A stretch of DNA of 64,000 bases from Hormiphora californensis (taxonomy: Eukaryota; Ctenophora; Tentaculata; Cydippida; Pleurobrachiidae), in NCBI GenBank assembly GCA_020137815.1, contig CM035352.1, forward strand, positions 7,546,905 through 7,610,904, written 5' to 3'. The notes beneath the pieces were generated by a model. The model saw only the letters and a list, made by a program, of their open reading frames with translations. It made no database searches and was not told where the DNA came from. Positions 1-11,785 of this stretch are shown here, piece after piece; position 1 is the stretch's first letter, and each line of letters begins with the position of its first letter. Made by a program: the position numbers and the translations under genes.

Positions 1-119
1 AAACCACGATAAAATACCCTTTTGTGTCGGATGATAAGATTTCACCAATCACCTATCCCTCCTACTACTAGCCTCGGATCACAATGATTAACCCAGGCTC
101 CGATTAATCTTAGAATTTG

Positions 120-375
120 ATTTAGGCCAGGAGTAGTGGGATACCCCTGTCGAGGCCGTGCGGCTCTCGCCGCTCGGTGTCGCCAGTGGTTGATCACTAT
201 CTTCCTGGAGCGTCCGAAGTAACATGCTCTGCATAAACTGATTGGTGGGTGGCCTTGCTACGGCGGAGTGGTTGACTTCCTGGGGCGCCTAATAAGCGTG
301 TTCGGTGCGGCTTCTACTACTTTCGGGTTGCTCCAGACGCAGCAATCACAAACAAAAACAAACAAACAAATTTGT
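120..375 (+). repeat. SINE-like repeat with A-rich tail
   Basis: About 250 bp ending in a run of caaa/aaac units. The stretch around tggagcgtccgaagtaacat, followed by ctctgcata, recurs in diverged form at 56425-56490 (also ending in an A-rich caa tail) and weakly near 16400. No Pol III box was proven. The class is inferred from the A-rich tail. Confidence 0.35.
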
Positions 376-401
376 CAATGTAATAATCACGTGCTTGGTT
401 A

Positions 402-490
402 CCTTCGATAACCATGCTAACGTGTTGTGGTAACCATGGTAACGTGTTGTGGTAACCATGGTAACGTGTTGTGGTAACTGGTAACCATGG
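402..490 (+). repeat. Minisatellite, about 22-bp unit
   Basis: Roughly four copies of a unit containing gtaaccatggtaacgtgttg, just upstream of the first tentative ANKRD27 exon. Confidence 0.8.
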
Positions 491-507
491 TAACAGGTAT
501 TGTCCAG

Positions 508-1423
508 GTTATATGCACTGATACACGACTAGATGGTACTTTTGACAGTGGATACCAGGAAATACAATATGAGAACGTTTCACAGGTATTTGATTTTGAT
601 TTTCAATTTTCAGATAAATACCGAAACAATATAATTTGTATTTCATTATCTTGTTCTATACCTTGTTCTATAACCTCCACCCCCTGGCCCTCCCGGCCCT
701 AGTGTCCAATATGTTCTACCTTATAATAATGAAATAAGAGTTCTATACAGTATACCCTCTCCCGGTCTCGCAGTGTACGAGGTTTCTGTTTGATGAGAAT
801 ACGGCCTGGTCTCGTGCCCAACTAGATGAGATCATCCAGAAATGTGTTGTCTCCCATCGCAGTGCAGGTTCGTGTCATAGATCGGTGGTATAGTAGGTGT
901 CTTCTAGATACTATCTAGTAGATAGTGACTACCTATAATATAAAGTGCAGCCGGTAGTGGCCGGGAGCACAACTCATGAGTTTTAGTGTGCTAATAATAT
1001 CTCCCGGCTACTGTATTGAAAGAGTGTTTTGGCCTAGTTCATTAAGAGTTCTAATGACGGAGAAATCCCCACCAGGAATGTGCCTAAAGCAGTTGATCTC
1101 AAACGCTAAACACACCTACACATCCTGCCTGGACCTTGTTGAAAAGGAATTCCATTTCCCCCGACGTGTCCTAAACAACCCTAATTTCCGGGTTTATCGG
1201 GAGCTGAATGTGGAGTTATATGTAATGAGCGCCCTCCATGCCTCTATATTCGCTGAGTTGTGCTATATGAATGGGGCCAAGGATGCTGCTCTCAACAAGA
1301 CGTTACGGGGGTTGAGCCTGTTGAAACCTGGTGATGTTGAGGACCTTAATCCCGCGTTCTTCTCTGCTCTACCTGCAGTACAGGTAACATTGAATTGATA
1401 TCCATCTTGTATTTGGTAATCTC

Positions 1424-1479
<56 letters not shown>

Positions 1480-1592
1480 GAAGTCTCTCTTCATCCGAGC
1501 TCTCTCTCTCTCTCATCTACTCCGTGTCCTCGCTCTCGTAGACTCTCCTCTCTCTCTCTTCTCTCTCTCTCTTCTCTCTCTCTCTCTCTCTC

Positions 1593-1640
<48 letters not shown>

Positions 1641-4506
1641 TCTCTCTCTTCCTCTCTCTCTCTCTCTCTCTCTCTCTCCTCGTTCTCTCCTCTCCTCCTC
1701 GTTCCAGTGCTCTCTCTCTCTCTCTCTCTCCTCCTACAGGATCTGTCCATCAACAGAAAGTACCACAGCCCTGTAGAGGTGAATTGAGTAGTCGGATGTT
1801 GTGTGAGTGCCTCACTCTCCTCCCTGGTTCCAGTGCAGCCCCACTCAGCATGGACGATCTCCTTCCAATCCTGAATTATCTTGTCATCAAATCAGAAATA
1901 CCAAACTGGTAAGATTTGAAATGTAGAACTTCGAGATAAAGTCGGATTTTTTGAAGTTGTCACCCCCCTTCTCGTGCGCGGAATGTTTTTGCGCGTCACA
2001 TCACATGTTAACGTGTGGTGTGCGCATCAAAATTGATAAATTTCACATGCGCGGTCGTTTGGGGGTGAAAACTTCAAAAAATCCGACTTTAATACTTGAA
2101 ATGTAGAAGATAATACCTCTGTACCTTATAGTTTTAAGATAACTACTCCAGTCTTATCGTGTTAACTAACTACATTCTTTAATAGGTTGGCAAACATATG
2201 TTATATGCAACACTTCACCTTTGCTCAATCAACTGATGATCGACACGACTTTACTTTGGTGTGTTTTGAGGCATCCCTACAGCACATTAGAGACGGAAGT
2301 ATCACCGTCCCTGTTCCAAGAGGAGGGGAACCTATCTCACTACACGACTCAACATACACTCCTCATGAGATATATAGGAATTGTGTTCTCCTGAATCGAT
2401 GTGATGAAATTGCTGTTATTTTGGGTATGTTGTGTGGCTCACACCGCATTTGAGCGCTCTGTGAGGGTTCGATAGATCAGTATAAGGGTCCTCTTTGTTA
2501 TTTAGAGTAAGGTAGTTTCTGATGTATGATTCAAGAGATAGGAGCCCAATATACACCACAAACCAACACCTGACACCTCATTGTCAGGAAGTGTTTCGAC
2601 ACCTTGTGGTGACTTCACAACGACACCCACCACATCATCTGGTGGTGACAGTGGTGGTCATGAGATGGTGAGCATGGTGTCAAAGTGTCACCCCCTGTGC
2701 TCCTGTGATCGGTGTGAGGGGCTAACACTCCGATGGAGAGACATCCACGTTAATACAACACTAGATGGAACAGGTAGGTGCATTTTAAATTAACAGGAGA
2801 CGTGTTCCATCTTCAATCTTATTCCATTCTATCTTCATATTTCCATCTTGCTCCTCATCTCCCTCTGTCTATCTTGCTATCCCTCATCTCTGTCTATCTC
2901 CCCTCATCCCTCTCCAGGAACTACCGCCCTGCACATAGCAGCACAACACGATTACAGTAGGATGATTGAACTACTAGTAGGAGAGGGGGCTGATGTAGCG
3001 GCACAGGATAGTGCGGGTCGTACCCCACTACATCTGGCAGCTCAACGAGGCTCTGTTGAAACAGTACTGTTACTAACCACACACAAGGTTTATCTTGCCT
3101 TAGAATCTCTGGATAGGGGAATTTGTAATGATTTTGATTTGAAATATCGAATGAGAATCTACTTCCGCAGATGGGTGACCTGTAACCCCCGCTCTATTCC
3201 AGTACCAGTACCTGTAACCCATCTACCATTTCAGGCCAGTACCAGTGCAGCAGATGGGTCAGGGAGGACACCACTTCATGATATTTGCGAGAGAGGACAC
3301 ACTGCTTGCCTCCAGGCCCTAGTTTATCAACACGTTCCTCTGAGAGTTAATATACAAACTCTAAACGGTAAAAACACAGGGATCTATTTGTCATTTGTCT
3401 AATATGGTAGCTGATAAAGCTAATACAAATCAGCCATCATCACTGCGCTGGCAAGCGCAAAGGTGACCCCATCCATCCCCCGAAAAAAATTTCCCCCAAA
3501 AACGGCCCGCTTGCTCACAGCGTATATATAGTTATTTCATACTTTTAGCCCATTTTGGCACTTTTTGACATGCCATAACTCCCGAACTGGAAGAGCTAGG
3601 AAGCTGAAATTTTGTACTTAGAAGCTTCTTGTAGACCTCTATCGATGGTAAAAATTTCAAGTGGCTAGCTCTTTTTGTTCAAAAGTTATAACACCACCCC
3701 CAAAACAGAAAATTCAGTGTGGGGATAACTAGGTTGATACATATATACATACATACATAGATGTATAGACGCTTTGTTACCTTCCGTTTGGTCCCAGTTT
3801 GAGACGAACCAGACATCGTACGACCTTAAACCAAGCGCCATTCGACAGACAATTGTCTCGTGCATGTACCCATCTGGGTGGCGCCTCTCAATCTTACCTA
3901 TGACGCGCGCAATGACGTCACACGTGACGTCATTGCGCGAGACCGACTAACTTTTTTCAAACGCCTCTAGCACCCTGAAGACGTGTTCCGATTTCTGATT
4001 TGACGAAAAATCGTTACCGGCAAATCGTCTGAACTTTCAGATACTATATAGCAAATTTTCGTAGCTTATCATTTTGAGCCCTTAAATTGCGTCGGAAGTC
4101 AAAAATTTGACGAAAAATTTAGCAAATTGAATGTTTTTCGAGCAAAAACTCCCTTTCCTGACCACTGTGGCCAATGAAACTTTACAAGCTCCTTTGGGGT
4201 ATTGATTAAAAATATATCGTGATGCAATTACGTCGTTACGACGTCACTAATTACGTCAAATGACGTCATTATGACGTCTAAAATACGATTTTCAGAAATT
4301 CGTCTCGTTTCTCATATAACGCTGATGCGCTGATCATGAAATAATGTCATGCTGCGATTAGAAACCAAAAAGGGACCTAAATTAAGCCAAAAACTAATTG
4401 AAATTAGTTGGCGGGAAAGGTGACCCACTTACACCTTTGCCTGCTGCCGGGATCAGGGATATAAATGGTGAATATAATGGAATAAGACAGTGAAAGAGAG
4501 TGTGAT

Positions 4507-4588
<82 letters not shown>

Positions 4589-7500
4589 ACAGGGAGAGAG
4601 AGAGGGATAGAACGAACAGGAATTTAAGTTACCCTCGAAAAATGAGAGATTGAGAATGAGATACCGAGGCATATAATGAGGGTTCGTGGTGATACCCGGC
4701 AGTAGCAAAAGGTGTAAGTGGGTCACCTTTCCCGCCAACTAATTTCAATTAGTTTTTGGCTTAATATATATATCCGTTATGGTAGCTGATAAAGCGGTGT
4801 GTCCCTGTTCCAGTCACACAAATATCTTGACATGTCTGTAACGCGCGAGGTCACCAGTTATTTACACTCGCGCGAGAGTTTGAGAAATAGCGCGCATTCC
4901 AGGCACCACAAACAAACTGTGTGTCGTAAATTAGTAGAGTCGATAACTACATCGACCTCTCCCAATTGTTCCAGTTTTTGTCACATCAGTTTGGAGCCTC
5001 GACACGACCTCTAAACAGGTGTTACTTTTTCACAAACTGTTTTCATCTTGGTGTAATCAGCAGTTGAAATGTTGTTGATCATAACAAAAACCTGACTAAA
5101 TTTTTTCAACTTGGGGTAAAACCATGGGTGTCAAAAGTTAGCTCTAGGTCCCCTGAGTAACCATCCGGAGACTCCAAGAGATATTTCAAGCCGTTCTCCT
5201 GTAATCATTAATCCCGGTAGAGCACATATTTGAGTATGGACGTACGTGCAATTGCCTACAACCTCAACTTTAATGTATAACGTTAATGTGCGTCTCTCTC
5301 TTTTCTCCCCCTTGAGAAAGAGTTATCTCGCGCGGCGCAACCGCACGTGCGGTTTTTCCAGAGAGAGTGAGAGACATACAATAACATGTAAACAGCCTGC
5401 CAGCGCTCACGTACGTCCGCATTGTATTTTTTTCTCCACCGGGATTAATGATTACGGGAGAACGGCTTGAAAATGGTAAAGCGGCCTGAATAACTGAACT
5501 TGTGGCTTTCAGCAGTAGGCCACCAGATTTAAGATTTAAGATTTACTAGAATGGTCTTCTCGTGTGAATATACTGGTGCGACATTCTGGTGACCCAGGTC
5601 CCAGCGGTTTGAATAACGGAGAATAGTAATATTGCCAGTTTAATGAACAGTTTGTGTTGTTTACCAAATAAATGTGAGGTCTTCAACCAAATTTCAAAAC
5701 TACTAAATAACATGCATAGTTATAATAATTGTCCGACACAAATCAAAGGTAATAATTTTCCAATACAATATGTCTTTCTCCACATGTTCTCCCCTTAGTT
5801 GCACATCTTTTTGATTTCCCCGATGCAGTTTCGGGTGCTTGCTTGGACCCTGTTGGACTCCACCGAATCATGGCCATTGAAACCCCAGCTGTGCTTGCTC
5901 CTAATATCAGCATCCTTCCATTGAGTATCAAGCCATTCTTTAAACTCAACCACAGTCATATCTCCCTTAACTTTCTTCTCTATGTCGTTCATTTGTCTCT
6001 TTCCCTCCTCTGCAGCGTTTCTCCAGTTCTCGTTTCGCTTGTAATCTGCCCCTGCGTACCAAGTGTCCATCCATCCTTGGGCCTTAGAGCCCTCGTCCCT
6101 CAGGTGGTTATAATGGGACTTCGCACGATCCAACATCTTCTTGTTATTGGCATGCTTAGAGATCTTGGGAGCAAGTTCCAGAAACTTGGAAGGATTAAAC
6201 TCGTTAGCGTCTTCAGCCCATTTACCCTTGAGGTATGCTTCTAGTCCGGCTCCCTTGTCGGCGTCCACTTTCTTAACAAGCTCCCAAATTGGTCTCAGCG
6301 ACATGCTGATGGGGTAGGCATTCTCCTCCTCGACAGAGGCCGCCCAATCCTTAGCAACACTATCAGCATCACTATTGGGGCCAAAGGAGCATCCCAGCCA
6401 CAGTTTAGTGTTTCCTCCCTGAGCCCTCCACTCAGTTTTCATCTGGCTCTTCTCGTTGCTGGTTCGGTTGCTTACCGAGTTCGATGCTGTCCCAGTGACT
6501 CCCCAGCATCCAGCTCCATAGGAAGCCTCCAACTCGGTCTTCACAGACACTTCATTATCTTCCTTACTGGCCTGCATCGTGTAACTCTTGTTTACCCTTC
6601 CTCCCAGAGTTATATCAGCGGCATAAAACACACCGATCCGAGTTGAAAACTCCTCAAAACTGTGCTCCTTCACTGATTTCCTAAACGCCTCCGTGAGATA
6701 CTCGTGGGGGAAATTCTTGAACTGCCCAATGGGAACAACAGAAGCTATACTGGCTACACAATAGGCATCCAGTCGACAAGTTTTGACGCTCTTGTCAGAA
6801 CTAGTGCTGACACTCATACTGGCAGACCCAGAGAAGGCCCCGTAGTTACCCTTCACCCCCAGATCAGTTGCAACCTTCTGGCTGGCAGTATTGTTACTAT
6901 CTGAGTAACTAGTTCCCATGCTCATTGTGGAGTTGGGGTTGTATCCAATATCAGTCTCCATGTCCGCCTCGAATATTCTGTCACTCAGTTTGAGGTGAGA
7001 GGGAGAACTGGCATCTACCAGAAAGGAGTAAAATATCGCTTCTTTTGGGTGTTGCATTGTGCACTGTAAATGAGGTATAAGTTAGGATTATCTTCTGATT
7101 TATGTGTTTCTTGATCAGGGGCTTTGTTCAATCAATATTCGCAAACGGAAAGAGCTATCACTGCACAATGCACATCAATAATTGCATACAGTAACTGGTA
7201 GTAACCATATCATGAGTAACCATGACAAAGCAAATTAAAGCAAAGCAAGACGACTAGGATAAATCCAATTCCGGGGTGATGATATCCTTTTTGTTTGGCA
7301 ACACGCACTTCTTAAATAGTTCTGGTGTGGTAGTTGCCCACAATCAAAACAACTGCATCACTGATCAAAGGTAATCAGGAAGCTCCAATGTTTAGATAGA
7401 TCTTGTGGTTGGTTGCGGCGTGCAATCAGAAAGTATCATGTGGGTACTAGCAAGCCACTGTCTGTGAATACTCGTTTGTTCAGACTATTCCATCGTGACG

Positions 7501-10500
7501 AAAAAAGAAAAACATTGGTGCTGTGGTCGCATCTATCTAGAAACTTTGAAACGATCAACATAGCTAGCGTTCAGTTTAGGATCAAAATAGGGTTTAACTT
7601 TGTCACGATCACAGAGAGAAAGTAACACCCCTAAGTCGTATCTTTACTTATTCATCATCCCTAATTGTTTACATAAGGGATCGTAAACGCAATTTAGTAT
7701 TAAAACTGAGTAATGTCTTGTTGAATAAGGGGTCTCACCCAACAAGTAATGTCAGTGATATCATCACATCACCCAGGACGGGGAACGGGAGCCTCATGGC
7801 ACCCACCCCTTACTGGCTAGCGTCCTCGTAGAAGAAGAAGAAGATATCATCAAATTCCATTGTCCTATTGGATCAGCCATGTTTACCCCATGTTTCTTTC
7901 AGGTGATACAGCACTCCATCTTGCCACCCGGTACGGGTATGCAGACATTGTCTCTCACCTACTGGACGCTGGAGCCTCAATGGGCATCAGGAATAACCAT
8001 GGTGATACACCTCTCTCTTGTGCCCAAAGCAAATACATCACGCACATCTTACAGGTACCTGTAAAATAACAATACCTGCAATTATTGTTATTTTCTAACC
8101 CTCCTTTACATTCGTAAAACAGGGTTGAGCAACGGGAACTGATCGCTGCACTGTCTACTGATCTGATTCCAGTTGTCAGAGCATTGACCCAATTCTCATT
8201 GCGTGGAGCGTGCGGTCAGAGAAATGGTCTGACAGAAATTGATTGTATTACCCTAATCCACTAATCCTTTCTACTCTCAGTTGTTCAGTTGCGAGTACGA
8301 GCTCCCACTAATCCACTAATCCTCTCAGTTGTTTAGTAGCGAGTACGAGTTGGAGCAAGTGAGGAAGGGAGGAGAGGGTGGCGGGGGTGGCGAGGAACAG
8401 GAGAAGTTGTTTCGCTTGTGTGCGGAGGGCGATCTACAGATGATCAAACATAAACTAAACCTGCTGGTAACATATTATTCTGGATGTTTAATTGAATTTA
8501 TATTTGCTTTGGGGTGTTTCTTGTTTTCTTTGTTGGTGAAGTGGAATTTCCAAATTCTAATTCTATAGCAACCCGAATTTCATTTTCACTTCTCGCAGGA
8601 CTTCAAGACGAGTCTAATAACACGACCCCTTCTCCTCGCAGGACTTCAAGACGAGTTTGATAACACGACCCCGACTCCGCTCCATCAAGATGAAATGCCA
8701 CCCTCTCTGCCAGTGTGACAAGTGTGATGATTCCGTCTCCCAGAGCCCGGTTTCCAGGGAGCTCCTTTCCAATACGGACCAGTATACCCTGTTACACATT
8801 GCATCTCTGTACGGCCACCCTGATCTAGCTCTCCTGTTTACTGGACACTTCATATGGATGATGGATGCAGGTAACCATGGGGGGTTGTCATGGTGACTAG
8901 GATGTAGGTAACCAGGGGGTTGTCACGGTTACAACTGATACAGGTAACTAATTACAATTATTTTCAGTTACAGCCCGACACTCTCTGTCCCCGCTTCACC
9001 TGGCGTGCCAGTACAATCATGATTCTATTGTTGACATCCTCCTCACAGCAGGTATGTTGTCACCATGACAACCCCTCCCTGGCCTGGGTACATGTATCTA
9101 GGTAAGCAGATGTCTCCAAGCAGATCATATATGTTATCTTCACTACTGCAGGGGCCATATCCCCCATTTTATTTGTAGAAAATTATCTCATAGGACCGGG
9201 CCGCTTCTTTTCCCACATTCTTATACTCACTCCACAAGTCACAATCACTCACTCTAACAGGGTGTAACGTGAACTGTAGGGACAGCCAAGGCAACACACC
9301 TCTTCACTACTCCTGTACTAACGGTCACAGTGGATGTGCGGAACTACTTCTCCGGTCAGGGAGCTGTGAGATGGCCCTACCTAACTCTCGAGGAGACACA
9401 CCACTGCACTGCGCTGCCAGGTAACTAGGGGGGTTGCTATGGTGAGATAGAGACACCACTATAACACTGCGCTGCCAGGTAACTAGGGGGGTTGCCATGG
9501 TGAGATAGAGATACGCCACTACACTGCGCTGCCAGGTAACTAGGGGGGGTTGCTATGGTGAGATAGAGACACCACTACACTGCGCTGCCAGGTAACTAGG
9601 GGGGGGGTTGCTATGGTGAGATAGAGACACCACTACACTGCGCTGCCAGGTAACTAGGGGGGTTGCCATGGTGAGATAGAGATACGCCGCTACACTGCGC
9701 TGCCAGGTAACTAGGGGGGTTGCTATGGTGAGATAGAGACACCACTACACTGCGCTGCCAGGTAACTAGGGGGGTTGCCATGGTGAGATAGAGATACGCC
9801 GCTACACTGCGCTGCCAGGTAACTAGGGGGGTTGCCATGGTGAGATAGAGATACGCCGCTACACTGCGCTGCCAGGTAACTAGGGGGGTTGCTATGGTGA
9901 GATAGAGACACGCCACTACACTGCGCTGCCAGGTAACTAGGGGGGGTTGCTATGGTGAGATAGAGACACGCCACTACACTGCGCTGCCAGGTGAGATTTC
10001 CGGTGCTACGATGCCAGTGCTTCATCACTCACTTCTCCCTTACTTCTCACTTCTCCCTCAGTCATCACTTCTCCCTTACTTCTCACTTCTCCCTCAGTCA
10101 TCACTTCTCCCTTACTTCTCACTTCTCCCTCAGTCATCACTTCTCCCTTACTTCTCACTTCTCTCTCTAATCTTATCCACCTTCTTGCCCCTCTCAATTC
10201 AATACACCCGTGTTTTAGTTGTTGTTACTCAACAAGTGTTTTATAGGTGGGGTCACATAGTTCTGGTGAACATGCTCCTCAAGTTCGGGGCACCTCCCAC
10301 TACTCAGAACAAGGATGGTCTTCTCCCCCTACACCTCTCCCAGTTTGATGAGGTATGTTTCTCCCCTTTCACCTCTCCCAGTTTGATGAGGTATGTTTCT
10401 CCCCTTTCACCTCTCCCAGTTTGATGAGGTATGTGTATCATTTCACCCTCTCTTCGAATCAAGGACGGACAATCTCTCCAACCTCTTAGTTGCATGTTGT

Positions 10501-11362
10501 CCTTACTTCTTGCGCATCCGCTATTTCTCTCCTAATGTGTGCCATGATGAGGTATCTCTTAGTTGTCCTTTTTTGTTTTTTACATTGTTCGGTCTTACAA
10601 CCTACTCCGTATTACTACTTACTACCCCTCTATACCCCCCTATTATAGGTGTGTGAGGCCCTCCGAAGATCAATGGGTCTGAATCCAGCCAGCCCTAGTA
10701 GTGGAGATGACGACTTCACTGACTGTAATTCCCACCTTTCAACATCAACAACAGAGGCTATTAACAGGCCAAGTCCGGCCATCACACGGCGGGGTGCCAC
10801 CCCTTTATTAATCGCTAATAATAATGATAATAAAGAGGGTAGTGGTGTCACCCCTTTACTAGTCGCTAATAATAATGATAATAACGAGAACAGGGGTAAA
10901 GATGGTGATCAAACACCCCATATGAGAGGTAAAGAGGGTGTTCAAACACCCCATATGAGAGGTAAAGAGGGTGGTGGTGATCACATCAGAAGAGACACTG
11001 AGGTAGGGGAGGAAGTGGTGCTGGAGGAAGTGGTGTTGGAGGCGGACACTGGGACATTAGGAGAGGAGGCGGACAAGGGGGTAGTTGAGGAAGGTAATGT
11101 GGAATATCGTGGAACATCCCCTCCCTTGCAGCAGCACGTGAGGAGGGATACAGAGGTAGGGGAGGAGGCTGATTTGAGTACGGACACTTTGGAAGCACTT
11201 ACCGGCCTCGTCATTTTAGGGGAAGATGAAGAAGTGGGTAGTTTGGGGAGGGAAGAGGAAGACGTGGGTAGTTTAGGGAGGGAAGACGAAGAAGTGGTGG
11301 TAGGGGAAGCAGAGGTAGGGGAAGAGTATCAAGATGTAGAGGAGGGATGGGTGATCGAATAA
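508..11362 (+). CDS. ANKRD27: ANKRD27/VARP: VPS9-domain, ankyrin-repeat endosomal Rab regulator (5' partial)
   Basis: Predicted exons, splice phases checked: 508-585 (tentative), 774-867, 1049-1383, 1740-1908, 2186-2424, 2588-2773, 2918-3087, 3235-3367, 7903-8054, 8329-8466, 8642-8870, 8968-9051, 9261-9420, 10247-10352, 10649-11362; about 995 codons. Exons 3-5 encode a VPS9 core (DDLLPILNYLVIKSEIPNW). Two zinc-fingernail motifs follow, CHPLCSCDRC (about 2685) and CHPLCQCDKC (about 8694), each ahead of an ankyrin block (TALHIAAQH, TPLHLAAQR, TALHLATRY, SPLHLACQY, TPLHYSCTN, TPLHCAAR). This order matches vertebrate VARP (about 1050 aa), a Rab21 exchange factor and Rab32/38 effector that uses the fingernails to bind VPS29 of retromer. 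The last exon gives an acidic, repeat-rich tail that I cannot match. N-terminal exons lie outside the window or were not found. A one-base frame break lies near 1770 in exon 4. The 3368-7902 intron holds another gene. Confidence 0.88.
1430..1738 (+). repeat. (CT)n microsatellite forming a polypyrimidine tract
   Basis: About 300 bp of interrupted CT repeat fills the ANKRD27 intron and runs up to the acceptor ctcctacag at 1739, so the repeat supplies the polypyrimidine tract. Confidence 0.9.
1939..2089. mobile_element. MITE-like foldback element, 151 bp, TA flanks
   Basis: The left end reads aagtcggattttttgaagtt and the right end is its inverted complement (aacttcaaaaaatccgactt). TA dinucleotides flank both ends (1937-1938, 2090-2091), as expected for a Tc1/mariner-type target duplication. 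It lies in a short ANKRD27 intron and has no coding capacity. Confidence 0.75.
2683..2724 (+). other. First VARP zinc fingernail (CHPLCxCxxC)
   Basis: The translated motif is CHPLCSCDRCE, with four cysteines and a histidine spaced as in VARP. In vertebrate VARP the first fingernail sits between the VPS9 domain and the first ankyrin block, as here. Known role: zinc-stabilised loop that docks onto VPS29. Retromer binding in this organism is inferred. Confidence 0.85.
4382..4764. mobile_element. Inverted-repeat MITE with TTAA ends
   Basis: Terminal inverted repeats of about 58 bp are near-perfect: ttaagccaaaaactaattga at the left and its complement ending at 4764. Both ends finish in TTAA, as for piggyBac-type target sites. 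The interior is mostly a (GA)n microsatellite. No transposase is present. Confidence 0.85.
5184..5473. mobile_element. MITE-like inverted-repeat element, about 290 bp
   Basis: Left arm 5184-5218 (tttcaagccgttctcctgta...) and right arm 5440-5473 are inverted copies with about two mismatches in 34 bp. The interior has further imperfect dyads around acgtacgt. Non-coding. Confidence 0.75.
5795..7057 (-). CDS. MACPF-domain (perforin-like) protein, intronless
   Basis: A single open frame of 420 codons from a true ATG (7055-7057) to TAA (5795-5797). It carries a MACPF signature at about residues 137-155 (FSTRIGVFYAADITLGGR), corresponding to the family's Y-G-T-H-[FY]-x6-G-G motif, here with IGVFY in place of YGTHY. 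Ser/Thr/Asn-rich strands lie on both sides, as in the MACPF beta-sheet. The C-terminal third is charged and helical-looking, with Trp-rich segments (WMDTWYAG, EFKEWLDTQW). No clear signal peptide is seen at the start. MACPF proteins of animals form membrane pores in immunity or development; whether this one does is unknown. It sits antisense inside an ANKRD27 intron and has no introns itself, unlike nearly every neighbour, which suggests retroposition or transfer. Confidence 0.75.
   Translation of the reverse strand: MQHPKEAIFYSFLVDASSPSHLKLSDRIFEADMETDIGYNPNSTMSMGTSYSDSNNTASQKVATDLGVKGNYGAFSGSASMSVSTSSDKSVKTCRLDAYCVASIASVVPIGQFKNFPHEYLTEAFRKSVKEHSFEEFSTRIGVFYAADITLGGRVNKSYTMQASKEDNEVSVKTELEASYGAGCWGVTGTASNSVSNRTSNEKSQMKTEWRAQGGNTKLWLGCSFGPNSDADSVAKDWAASVEEENAYPISMSLRPIWELVKKVDADKGAGLEAYLKGKWAEDANEFNPSKFLELAPKISKHANNKKMLDRAKSHYNHLRDEGSKAQGWMDTWYAGADYKRNENWRNAAEEGKRQMNDIEKKVKGDMTVVEFKEWLDTQWKDADIRSKHSWGFNGHDSVESNRVQASTRNCIGEIKKMCN
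8690..8732 (+). other. Second VARP zinc fingernail (CHPLCxCxxC)
   Basis: The translated motif is CHPLCQCDKCDD, just before the second ankyrin block (the YTLLHIASLYGH repeat follows). Its position matches the second fingernail of vertebrate VARP, so both retromer-binding sites are kept. Confidence 0.85.
9400..9992 (+). repeat. VNTR copying the ANKRD27 exon-13 splice donor, about 11 copies
   Basis: A unit of about 57 bp starting cactgcgctgccaggtaact repeats about 11 times. Each copy includes the last coding bases of the exon (CACTGCGCTGCCAG) followed by gtaact, so every unit carries a potential 5' splice site. The first copy is the one in frame with the ankyrin exon (end 9420). Confidence 0.9.
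10015..10165 (+). repeat. Minisatellite, 36-bp unit
   Basis: About four copies of a unit containing cttctcccttacttctcact in the intron ahead of ANKRD27 exon 14. Confidence 0.85.
10327..10437 (+). repeat. Triplicated ANKRD27 exon-14 donor
   Basis: Three copies, 38-bp period, of ctctcccagtttgatgaggt. Each copy has both an acceptor-like cccag and the donor GAG|gtatg. The first copy completes the coding exon at 10352. Confidence 0.85.
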
Positions 11363-11785
11363 CAACTTCAGTTAAATGCGGCAACCCGGTCTGAGCGGGG
11401 TCTGTAATTGCCAGATTATTAACTGACCTCAGAAAGGTGCTATGAAGTTTGAACAATTTGGACTGCGTGAGTTTTTATCTCTTATTCTATGTTGCTAATG
11501 TGTCTTTTTGTGAATTGTGATATATTTCGTTTACTATACAGTGCTGTTTGCTTTGCTACTATCCATACTACATATTATATCTTTACCCCATCTTCACTCT
11601 ATGATTAACTCCCTAATATTCTATAGCTATGGAGTGAAGAATAACAAGTCAGCTCTAGCTTGTAGCCAACAGTCCAGTTCTGATCAACAGTAGATCGACT
11701 AAAAAAGCACTCCAATCTACACCGAACCTCCTGGAAAGAAAGAAAAAAGAATAGCAGCGTCAGAAGAGCTGGGAACTGAGAGGGA

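Larger units (their letters stand above)
3368..7902 (+). other. Large ANKRD27 intron carrying elements and a nested gene
   Basis: This 4.5-kb intron separates two ankyrin exons whose phases match (phase 1 at 3367 and 7903). It contains a foldback element at 4382-4764, a second at 5184-5473 and the antisense MACPF gene at 5795-7057. The stretch 3400-4380 shows no convincing gene; it is rich in tgacgtca-like dyads (3900-3945, 4240-4280). Confidence 0.8.

Noticed and set aside
8599-8641. First copy of the ANKRD27 exon-11 acceptor
   Set aside because: The two copies are 43 bp apart, so using the first acceptor would shift the frame; only the 8642 start keeps the zinc-fingernail frame.
10981-11456. 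Antisense frames opposite the ANKRD27 last exon
   Set aside because: Shadow frames of the acidic, repetitive tail coding sequence.
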